Assembly (NCBI GenBank): GCA_006384855.1
Contig: VCJN01002429.1
Span: 62,001 to 126,000 of the forward strand
DNA: 64,000 bases
Origin: Tetraselmis striata
Taxonomy: Eukaryota > Chlorophyta > Chlorodendrophyceae > Chlorodendrales > Chlorodendraceae
Direction: 5' to 3'
Shown here: positions 45,802-56,174 of the stretch, piece after piece
Position numbering within the stretch: position 1 is the first letter of the stretch
How the letters are laid out: every line of letters begins with the position of its first letter
The notes under the pieces: model-generated
What the model was told of the DNA's origin: nothing
What the model saw: the letters and a program-made list of their open reading frames with translations, nothing else
Database searches by the model: none
Made by a program: the position numbers and the translations under genes

Positions 45802-48800
45802 AGAGCGGGGGAGGGGCACGCTCCTGCATGTAATTTCCAAAGTGATCTTGACTTTGGTGCGGCTGCGTTCAGGCGAATGCGGAGGAGCTGCTCAAAGAGC
45901 TCACCGCGATCTCCGCACAGCTGGAGACAATTGTGGGGATGGATAAGATCGCGGAGCAGCAGCTGTTCCAGAACCTGGAGGAGAACAGCGAGGAGGCTGC
46001 GCGGCTTCTGGAGGTGATTGTGAGCACCAAGAAGGCGGGGCAGGCCATGACGCATCAGCTGGAGTTGGGCGGTGACGTCAGGGACGCGAACGGCAACCTC
46101 GTCGCCTCCCTGGACGACGGCGGCATGGAGATTGCGCAGGCCATCCTTCAGGCCGCCGAAGCCAAGAAGGTAGGCTCGCCCCAAGTCAAACAATGCGCAT
46201 GCAAAGACGCCGCATCGGCACCGCTTGCGTCGGCTTTGCCCGAATCGTGTGTGATCTTTGTGGCGCTGGGCCCACCGCGTTTGACTTCTCTGGAAACTGT
46301 GGTTACAAGCAGGGGGAGGGGGGGAGCTAGAAATACTATACTTTGACATGGCCCCATATTTCCCTCCGGATAAAGCACCCTCTGACCCCCCCCCCCCCCC
46401 CCCCCCCCCTCCCAGGCCCGCACAACCCCGGCCACAGCGCTAGTGCGACACACACTTTCTGATTGTACAGTGGTTTGATTCATCAATTAATTTGCGATCC
46501 ATCTTTCACAATGCGGGTATGGTTCATATCATTAAGTAGCCCGTACACCCGTAGTGTTGTGCACAATGGCAGACCCTACTCTGCAAGCATCGCTGCAAGT
46601 GCGTCAGCAGTGCGCATTGCCTGCCTTCTCGGCAACATCACGCTACTCTTTATCCACTAGTTCACTGTCTGGGAGAAAAATGTCAGGATGCCGCCACGGT
46701 TGCGCTGGTGATCTTCACGTAGCTGTCTGCATACGGGATATATATATAATATATACGTATATATTATATATATGTATGTGCGTGTGTGTGTGCATGTACA
46801 TGTATACGTATATGTTTATGTGTGTGTGTGCATGTAAATGTAAATGTAAATGTATATATATATATATTGTGTGTTTTTTGAACATGCCAGCGGTCTTTCC
46901 CTCCGCTGCCCAAACTACCGTGAGCTCTGCCCAGCTCACCGAAATGGCGGGTACCTCCGCAGCTGACACATGCTCGTTGACATGCTCAAGCTCGATGTGA
47001 GCAAGCAGTTCATACTTTCACCATTACTACTAAGTTGGGTCAAGCATCTCGGACGTTTGAGCGGGTGTTGGCGCACGGGGAGCTCTACAAGTACTTGGAT
47101 GCGGTGGTCGTGGTGGTGGGTACAAGTTGCAGTCCATCGTTCCTGGTTTTACGCCAGCCGCATTGAATAGATACACTGTTGAAAGTACTAATATAGTTTC
47201 CTCTTTATATCGGTGATTATTCCATCCGGCCGGCGGGGGACCCTATGACCCCCCCCTTTCCCCCACACACTTTGGCTTGGGAATGTTGGCAGAATCTTTT
47301 GAAATCGAACCAAGCATAGTCAGACTCAATCAGTGTAATCTGCTGGGGTAGGACAGGAATTGACGGCCCATATCAGAGTCAACTCTCTATAGCCAATTTT
47401 ACGCGCTTGTCCTGCCTATGAGCCAGGGTTTATGGGTTAGGGTCTTAGGGTTTCGGATATTTTGGTCTAGTGTCCCAACAACAGCGCTGCGCTCCATGCT
47501 TGCCGTTCACATTGGCATCGCTCCTTGCTCCCAGGCGCTGACCCTGGAGGAGCTGATCGCCAAAGCGGGCGTGGAGCTGCCCGCGCACTTCATGGTTGAG
47601 CCGTTCATGGAGGACACGTGGGAGATGCGCCGCGACGAGATGCGCGAGGAGATCCACAGCTTGCGCACGCGCGAGCACACAATGCTGGAGCTGATCTCCA
47701 AGATGGCGGAGCTGTACCAGGCAGAGGCCGCCCGGGCGAAAGCTAGGCTGGAGGCAATGCCTGCGCAGCACGAGGTCGTTCAGCCTGCAGCGGAGGCAGT
47801 GGAGCAGGGCGGTGTGGGCGCAGCAGCGTCCCAGTCTTCGCCAGGCGGTTATGCTTCTGCCGGGCGGGGTGGTAGCAGCAAGCAACCCGCCCCCACCAGT
47901 ACGAGCCCCCAGAAGCAGAAACTGCAAAAGCCTGCCGGCGGGGCAAACCACCAACCCAGGACAGGCGACCGTGGCGGTGGTCCCGGTGCCGGATCCAGCT
48001 TGCAATCGGAAAGGAGTTGGGACAAAGAAGAGCAAGTCACCATCAGCAGCAGCGGAGGTGGTGATGGTGGAGGTCGGGGAGGTGAGGGATGCTGTGAGTG
48101 CGGCCGCCCGTTGCCGGCTCCTGTCACTGCCGGGCAGCCTGCCGTGGCGCAAATCAGCCAGCAGGAGGAGGAGCTGGAGGAGCGTAACCGCATGGAGACC
48201 ATGTCGTTCCTGGCCGGGATGACAAAGGCGCTGGTGGAGAGCCGCCACGAGGAGATCGAGGACAGGGCGAAGCGCGTGCGCAACAGCAGCCGGCGCCGGA
48301 TGGCGCCCGCGGAGCTGAGCCGCAGCCCCAGCCGCGGCCGTACCCATGAGCGCCACCCGGAACACGCGAGCAGCCGCAACCTGAGCCGCGCCAGCAGCCG
48401 TGGCCGGCAGGACGGCGCCTCCCTGAAGCGGACGCCCTCGCTCATGCGTAGTGGCTCCTTTGGGGGCGCGGGCCCTGAGGAGAAACACACGGTATTCCTG
48501 AAGAACAAAGGCATCCAGGTGGAGCTGGCCCTGGACCTGGAGGGCGTCACGGACCTCGCTGGGGAAGTCGGGGGCATGCTGGCGCAGCTGAGGGCGGAGG
48601 CGCCGCAGCAGATGGAGGGCCGGCAGGTGCAGAAGCTGCTGGAGAAGGCCAACCCGCTGCTGGAGGTATGCTCCCGCACACGCATGCTGCTGCTCCTCCC
48701 CGACGCAGCGCATGGGAGGCGCCGGAACGCTGGGGGGAGGGGATTCCTGCCCGCCATCCATGCCCGCTCCCGCCTACTCAGTACCCCCCTCCCCCTCTTC

Positions 48801-51800
48801 CGCTCTGCATTGCCAGTATGTTTTGCGTAGGCGAAATGGCCACCGGAAGGCTGCGCCAATGCCAGCGCCTCGTGCCATGAGCAGCAGCACTTTTTTACAG
48901 TAGCAGTCCATAGGCAACGGCGCTCAGAGTTGCCACTACGTGTCACACAACTGCCGGCTGTGCATACACGGTCAGCAGCATCGCGTTGCGGTGTGGCAAG
49001 GGCATTGTCGGCGAGATGACCTGACAACATCCGATGGGAGGTCACTGACGTCGTTTTCTGCTCCCGCCGGGTCGATCTCCTGGCCAGTCCATCGACGAGA
49101 ATGTGAGACTGCAGGTGGCGATGGAGAAGGTGGCCGCGAAGGAGAGAGCGGAGGGTCAGGCGGCGGTGGCAGCCGCCGTTGCTGCGGCCGCCCCAACGAC
49201 AGCGCACACTGGAAGGGCGGCAAACGAGAGGCGCAGCAGTGCCACAGCTGCCGAGGGGGAGGGTCACGATGCGCCTAGCGGCGAGAGCGGCGGCGCGGAG
49301 GCTGACAAAGCCACAGCCGGCAAGCGGCCCGGCGACGGAGGGCGCAAGGAGGGGGTGAAGACCAAGGGCAAGAGCAAAGGAGGGCCGGGGCTGGTCACGG
49401 TGATGAAGATGCGCAAGATGGGGAACAAGGGCGGGAAGGGCGGCAGGGACCAGGCAAGCCTGCTGCAGAACGCCCTGAAGCCGCAGAATGGCGGCGGCGC
49501 AGCGGCGTCCCCAAAGCCGCAGCCCAAGTCGAACCGCGTGGTCATGGACCAAGTGAATGAGAAGGTGGCGGCGTCCAAGCAGATGGGGGCGCGATTCCGC
49601 TTTATGTGCAAGGACCAGACGCTGATGGAAGTGCTGCTGGCGCACCCCAACTCGGAGCCGCGCACCCCGGAGTGGGCCATGAAGGTCATTGACGCCATCT
49701 ACAAGCTCTGGCAGGACAGGGTAAACCCCCCTCCCCCCCCCCCCCCCCCCCTCCCCCTCCTTGCCCTTGGACCTACTACCCTAGGACACGTAATCTCTCC
49801 AAGATAACCTCACTTGCAGGTTATGTGTATCAGCGCACAGTTTAGGGAAGTATTTAGCACGCCTGTGCCATCAGTACGAGCCGCCACTCGAATAATGCGT
49901 TAACATGGGCATTTCTCTGCATCCGCGTGGCCGCCTGCTGATTCCCACGCGCCGGTCCCCGCAGGCTAAGAAAGACCTCGACGAGTCGCAGCACATGCCA
50001 AACGTGATGATGGCGCACTTCATGGCGCAGTACGGCACCAAGGCGCTAGTGCAGGAGTACGCCGCGATCGTGGTTTCCACCCTCCGCAAGCACTCGGCTG
50101 CAGACGTGCGGCTGCAGATCTTCTCCAAGTTCCTCTCGGAGGTCTGCCACCCCCCCACCCCCCCCCCCCCCCCCCCCAAAACTCACACCCGCCCCATCGG
50201 ATCCTTGCATCCTACTGGGCAGGTGCCATGACACGGCATACCAATGTCTTGTTGGCTAATCACTGTTAGTAGCTAATTACTTTATAGCTAATAGCTAACA
50301 GCCAACAAGGTAATACGCTAGTAGGATCATTAGATTATAAGTATTAGCTCTTGGCTCATGGCTCATAGCGAATGACGGGGCTCATCCCTTCTGGTCAGTA
50401 TTGTCCACCACGACGTGAGCCCAGGGGGCGCCGCCGCCGCCCCCGCTAAAACCGGCGCCGCTGTGGGGCTCGCCGCCCAAACAGGAATGGGACGCGGGCG
50501 TTGTGAAAGTATTTCTGGAGGCACAGGGGCTGGGCAGCCTGCAGCGCAGCGTGGGCGCCGCATGCGTGGACTTTCCGGGCGGGCTGAAGAAGCAGCGCGG
50601 TGACACGTACATCTGCACACGCAAGGTTGGACCCCCCCCCCCCCCCCCCAATGCACACACACACACACACACACACACACACCGCGTGCACACACCCATC
50701 CAAATCCGCTCAATGCTTGCCAGCAAGTGACCGTCGTAGAGCATTTGGTATACACTTCCAAAAATCCCACATCGTAGGCAGCTTCATGAACGCCGGCGCT
50801 CTGCAGTTTGTCGCGACTCCTCACAGCGCTGCCCCTCACCGCAGGCGGCAGCCATCGCAGAGCTGCTGCTGGGGGCGCGCTCCGAGCAGTGCACCGCGGG
50901 GTTTCTGGGCATGCTGGATCGGAAGGCGGAGGAGACGCCGGCCGAGGAGAAGGCCGCCCACTTCTGGTCGCCAGACCCCGAAGTCACAGTGCCGGCGCTG
51001 GAGGCCGGAGGCAGCGGGCCGCTCAAGCGGGTGTGGCTCCACGATTTCCTGGCGCTGCTGTGCGCGGAGTACAAGCGCTTGGAGGAAGTTCTCACCGAGC
51101 AGCTGTCCGTTCTGTACCGCAAGGCGGACAGCAATGGGGACGGCTTCCTGGGCAGGTACTACGGCGGCAGCGGCCGTTGTAGCTATGCCGAGGGCGCAGG
51201 TTGGCTCGTGACACCTCACTGCCAGTGTCATTGCCATACCAGTATCGTTATATTGTCATGTTAGTAGATCCCGGGCGCCGGTGCCCCTATAGAAATCCTT
51301 ACTATAAGCCTCCGATTGGGCTGGCTAATCTATGAGAACATTTGCTGTGTAGTTCCGCTGTAGTTTCGTCTACCTTTTACCTCTGACAGGCAGGGCAGGC
51401 TCTTGTTCGCAGTGCTCTCACCACCGCGCCGGCACCCGTAGATGCGCATGTGGCCGACTTGATGTATGCGTGCCTCTGTCCAAACATAGGAAATCCTCAT
51501 TCATAGAACGAGTGCCGCAAGGCGTCAACATGGCAGCTGATTGACATGGAGTGTTGTGCACTCGGAGAGACGGAATGTGTTGTGCACTCGGAGAGGCAGC
51601 AGCTGTAGTGGAATGGCGGCTACTCTGTGCAGCCCTGCGGGCTCGTCATGTTGATATTAGAACAAGGGGAGGGGAGCAGACGCGGGCATTACGCCAGGAC
51701 ACGTGTTGTTTGACCGCCTCGCAGATGTTTGTTGCTGCGCTGGCTGACCGGCTGCCTGGCTATCTGTCTGCCTGGCTGGCAGGGCCGAGTATGATGTCAT

Positions 51801-51896
51801 GCTGAGTGCCATGGAGCAGGAGAGCGGGGAGGCGGAGCAGCTTTGGAAGCTGGCAGAGCGGCTGGCGCAAGCAGCGGTAACCCCCCCTCCCCCCCC

Positions 51897-51957
<61 letters not shown>

Positions 51958-54601
51958 CGCCTGTTCTCTACCCCGGTTGTCGCCTCACATCCGTCGGAGC
52001 TGCCTCTGGTCTGTTCCGGCGGAAATCGCCAGCTCTGTCCTCTCCAAAAACGCTCCACGCCTCCCTAGTTCGTCTCGCCGGGGCCGTTTTGCTGCCTTGC
52101 TGCGGGGATAGTCTCTGGAAATGGAGTGATCACGGGGGAGGGGCACGGCCGCCAATGCCGGTGGCAGCTTGGAGCATGCCTCCCAGGGTCCCGGGGCAGG
52201 TCATGCACATACTCTGGATTGGGACGCCAACACACGCACAGCTCCCCTGCAGCTGTTGCCATCGCCAGTCCCACTCTCTTCCTAGGTCCCGCAGTAGCCT
52301 CGTCAACCCGCGAGGGAGTACACAGCTCCCTCCCGGCTCCACCCTTGCCAAGTGCCAAGTCGGTGCAACTCATACTGGTGCGGCTGCTGGCACGGGGCGG
52401 AGCAGGCGGAGCAGAGCGCTGAGGACCTGCTGCCCGACACCATCGACCACCACGCTTTCACCACAGCATGCAGGTGGGCCGCCTTGCGGCAGTGCTCACC
52501 ATCCTGTGTGACCGCACACCAACTGCCACGGGTTCAGGGTCTACGATTTAGGGTTTTTGGGTGTCCTAATCCCCCTCCCGCCCCCCCCCCCCCCCCCCCC
52601 CCCCCCCGCGCGCGTCCTACCTGGGGCATGTGCGGATTCCAGGCGGGCGGCGGTCGTGCGGCGCTTTGTGCGGCTGTACCACACGCCGCCCAGCCCCCCC
52701 GAGATGGACGCGGATTCTAAGGAGGCACAAGACAAGGTGTGGCTTGTAGTCAAATTGTTCTCAATACTTTTGATGTAGCAGGACACTCTTTTGAGAGCCG
52801 AGTAGTTTGTGTTCTTCGAGATCTCAAAGTGGCTGACGTTGTATTGGGATTGACTAGGTTTTATGGAGCCCAAGTATCTGTCCAAATATGGAGCAAACTG
52901 TGTGATAACCCTAATTGATGTTACAGAGGTCCCTACTGAACCAGTAGAACTCCGCCCTGCATGTAGTTCGATTTCAGCCCCCAAAATGTATTAAGTGAAA
53001 CGGAACACTGTAAGGGGAGGTAAATCGAAGACTCGTGTGGCTGTTATATTCTGTCCAAATAAATGCGATTAAGGATGATCCTGATTTATAATCTTGGACG
53101 ATTCGATACTACCTGCACTCAAGGACGCTGTTTGTGGTGCTCCAGGTGTTCCACCTGCTCCTGGAGCGAGGCTGGGAGGTAGGCGCTGCCACAACGCCCA
53201 CGTGTTGCCAGCCTGCGGTGGGCATTGGGTTGGGTGGATGTCGGTAGGCTGAAGACGTTGAATTCCACCCCAGGACTTTGCCAAGTGCATGGAGCGCGTG
53301 CTCCAGCAGCCGATGATGCTGCACGAGGAGAGCGGCCTACGCGCACAGGCGACCAAGATCAGGAGCGAGACGGACGGGCAGCACCGCGCGCTGCTGTTTG
53401 CCACGCTGCTGAGGAACCTGATGGTGATCAAGCTCGACCACGTCATCCGCGCCTGCAGCGCCAGCGACACTCGCTCGCTCGACGCGGACGTGGAGTCGAT
53501 TCAGCATGCGCTCAAGGTGCTGTACGGCTGGAATGCGCTGCTGGAGGACGACCATGATATATTTGCCTGGATGCTCCACAGCGACATCGCAATGGCACAG
53601 AGGTGCGGCCCGGCGCCCGCACTAGTATCTTTGATGCCAACGGAAGGGGGTAGCAGAGACCGCATCTCTCACAACATGATGCCAAGTCAGCCCGCCAGCT
53701 CAGCTACTTACACGTATCGTAATTTGGGACGCCGCTCTAGATGTCTGACCTCACCTACGACAGTTGCTTCCTCAACCAGCGATGTTTGCTGGAATTCCCC
53801 ACTTACCGTCTGACGCTGGCACGCATCAACAACAGGGCAAAGGCAACAGCCTACTGGAAGCGCCAGTCCGTCGCTTTCCAGAAGTACAAGCAGCACGTCG
53901 AGGCTCACGCGACCACCGTCATCCGTTCGAGCGTGTCTCGCCGGGCCATGGGAGCTCGCACGCTGAAGAGCCTGAAGCGCTACGTCATGGTGGAGGACGG
54001 CAAGGAGGAGGAGGAGGGGCGCAGCTCAGGAGATGGTGACAGCGCGCCTGATGCAGCCGAGCGCCGCAGTGCGCTAGCTGCTCAGTCTAGCAAGCGCGCC
54101 GGCCTGCTGAACGTAGCGCGGAGCTCCGCGCTGCTGAAGGCGTCGGATACTAGCATAAACCTGGCCAAAGACGTTCTGCGCTCTGCTGAGCCGGATGAAG
54201 ACGAGGCTGATAGTCACGAGCATAAACAGCGCCCAGTTCACCCATCTCCGCGAGTGTCGATCCGGGAACGGGGCGTCCGAGAAGACAGCACGCCGGTCAC
54301 GCCAAAGCCGGCCCTGAAGAAAACGAGCACGACAGGATTCGCGCCCGCAGAGCGCTCGAAAAGCACACCGCACAGCCTGCGCTTCATCGACGCCAGCGAA
54401 GGCGTGGTCAACGACAAATCAGGTGCGGCTGTCGCAAGAAGCAGCCACGACGGCGCCCACGCGGAGCTGTTCCAGGGTGAGAACGATATCAGTGGCATGG
54501 AGGCGGCATTGGCCGCGCCGGGTATTCCCCGTGGGCAAGGTACTGCGGCGCTGCTGTCAACCGCCGCCGACGAGCCTGCGGACGGCCCTGCCGCGGGATA
54601 A
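43353..54601 (+). CDS. Coiled-coil EF-hand protein with axonemal-dynein-light-chain-like region, 21 exons
   Basis: Exons 43353-43480, 43677-43780, 43881-43977, 44095-44318, 44407-44419, 44650-44803, 44894-45064, 45154-45360, 45498-45752, 45873-46169, 47535-48665, 49088-49720, 49965-50141, 50425-50625, 50845-51155, 51783-51876, 52406-52473, 52643-52736, 53146-53178, 53274-53602 and 53764-54601 sum to exactly 1,853 codons. The stretch 'VAHQVGVHCHERGSVL' (about 249-264), then coiled coil to about 550, resembles the p28/AXDND1 axonemal dynein light chain domain. Residues 551-927 are low-complexity with SR-like repeats. A helical 'MAHFMAQYGTKALVQEY' segment lies in exon 13. One canonical EF-hand loop (DSNGDGFLGRAE, 1359-1370) spans the exon 15/16 junction, which supports that join. 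The C terminus is disordered. A ciliary structural or Ca2+-responsive role is inferred. Exons 3, 5, 14, 17 and the 3' part of 20 are the least certain. Confidence 0.75.
44407..44419 (+). other. Putative 13-base microexon of the coiled-coil gene
   Basis: Acceptor TTACCAG, 13 bases, donor GTATGG. Without it the frames of the exons ending 44,318 (phase 1) and starting 44,650 (needs phase 2) do not join. With it they do. Confidence 0.55.
45765..45798. repeat. Intronic (GT)n run
   Basis: Starts 12 bases after the donor of exon 9 of the coiled-coil gene. Confidence 0.95.
46170..47534 (+). other. Long intron 10 of the coiled-coil gene
   Basis: 1,365 bases, far longer than its neighbours. Contains a C tract (about 46,386-46,410) and a TA/TG-rich block (46,738-46,868). 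No extra exon could be recognised, and none is needed to keep phase. Confidence 0.6.
51878..51955. repeat. Intronic C-tract plus (CA)n
   Basis: Immediately follows the exon 16 donor: GTAA, then C-rich bases, then (CA)n to about 51,955. Confidence 0.95.
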
Positions 54602-54659
54602 TACCAATAGCCCATGATAAAAGACCGATAGACCAGTACCCTACGGCTTCCCGATGGCC

Positions 54660-55560
54660 GGGCCGGCAGGTGCACTAGAATGATTGTACAGTACCACCGG
54701 CTTGAATACATGGCTTCGCCCTACGGATGGCTCGAACCGGAGCGCTACGGATTTCATCGTGGATCATCCACCCATATGCCCTGTAGCGAACTACAAGCAC
54801 CGCATGCATACCGCTTTGAAGAATCTGTGGGCATCTGTGGCAATTGATGCGGGGGCGGTGCTTGACCGGGACCGCTCGGGAGCCGGCGACTTGACCCTTG
54901 AGACGAGTGGGCTGCGCCAAGCGGACCGCTCGCGGCCGTCGGACCTGACGCTGGCGGGGTGGGGAGGGGCAGCGTGCGATTACATGATCGACTTCGCGTG
55001 CGTGTCCTCCACGACCCCCACTTGGAGCAACGACCCCCGCTGGTGCATCCCGGGAATCGCGGCGACCGAGGCGGGGCATGCTAAGTTGGCAGCGGACCGG
55101 GCGTCTTCCGCCCCAGTGCAGGGTTTTCACCGGTACTACCCTTTTGTGGTTGAGGACCGCGGCCGACTCGGGAAGTCCGCTTTGACTGTGGTCTACATCT
55201 TCGCGGTGTTGTTGGCTGTGCGCAACTTCCCTGGCGGTCCTTCCGCCCCGACCTCTTGCTTTCTTCGTGGTCAATCCGTTCAAGCACTTCGAAACTTTGT
55301 CGCCGGCCAACCTGCTGAGTTCCGCCGTCACCTGTCGCGCACACGGCGGGGGCTGTTGCAGAAACCCGCTTGCGTGCATGGTACCCTGGGCGGCATTCTC
55401 TCTGCCGGTGTGCAGATGGCCAAGTCTGATGCGTGTGCTCGTGCCCACTCTGCGTCTTCTCATGTTACTGCTTCCACCCCGCAGTCGATGTAGAGGACCT
55501 TTCTGATTGCCTTTTATTTTGGTGATTTCCGATATCGCCTTCTGCTGCTAGCTCATGTAA
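54660..55560 (+). mobile_element. Non-LTR retrotransposon family B, 3' fragment
   Basis: Starts just after the coiled-coil gene and ends with the tail ATTGCCTTTTATTTTGG..TCGCC..GCTAGCTCATGTAAT. Related tails lie at 4,860-4,930 (+) and 62,667-62,740 (-). No RT motif is present, so it is 5'-truncated. Confidence 0.55.
54684..55493 (+). pseudogene. C-terminal ORF of non-LTR family B
   Basis: 269 open codons without interruption. 'GHAKLAADRASSAPVQGF', 'RYYPFVVEDRGRLGKSAL' and a final 'QALRNFVAGQPAEFRRHL' match the outline of the post-RT region of family A (there 'RFVPFAVSEFG', 'AWRRRF'). The intact frame suggests recent insertion. No start context is meaningful, because the ORF is the remnant of a longer protein. 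Assignment is by pattern only. Confidence 0.5.
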
Positions 55561-56174
55561 TTATACATGTATTAACCCACTCTCAGCAAGCCGGAGCAGG
55601 ACACTGGGTGAAACTACACCTGAGTTGTATCATCCAAGGTGTTTTGGACAACACGCGCGGCTGCTGCAGCACCAAGGTTTCGCGCATCTTAATGTGCTGA
55701 AACGTCCATATGCGTTGCTCAATGCAAAATTCGACATGCGACGCCGATAATCCATCATTTCACATGCCTCAATATCCACATGTCATCCCATCGCATGTAG
55801 TTTTTCCTGCCATTAAAAATGATTAGGCGTATCTCGCACCAACAGCGCAAGGCTGACCAGCACCTACGAGCTGTGCCGTGACGCGAGTCCGCCACTCTCC
55901 AGGGGGGGGGGGGGGGTCATGCATTGTTTACATTTGTCTTGATTCGACATCCCAATGAAAATAAGAGCTTGAAATATCTTGATTACTCATGGCGGCCCGC
56001 CTGGAATGCTACGGGCTCTGGGCTTGGGGAAATACTGTGTGTAGAATAACCGCACTTGCATTTTCATAAAATGGCACGCTACCGCCGGAGCATAGCCAAA
56101 GGTAACTCTGCTCGGCTGTGCCCTAGCTGTGCCGTACAAAAAAACGCCAGCCTGCAACTGGCACATAATATGGC
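55561..56174. other. Convergent intergenic region
   Basis: Separates the non-LTR fragment from the 3' end of the cyclase gene. A poly-G tract sits at about 55,902-55,916. It should hold the cyclase 3' UTR on the minus strand; no polyadenylation signal was fixed. Confidence 0.5.

Noticed and set aside
45354-46349. 331-codon minus-strand ORF with histidine-rich repeats
   Set aside because: Runs through coiled-coil exons 9 and 10 and an intronic GT repeat; composition is an antisense effect.
47445-49645. Very long minus-strand ORFs (438 and 598 codons)
   Set aside because: They are antisense shadows of GC-rich exons 11 and 12 of the coiled-coil gene, where plus-strand reading, splice sites and phase all agree.
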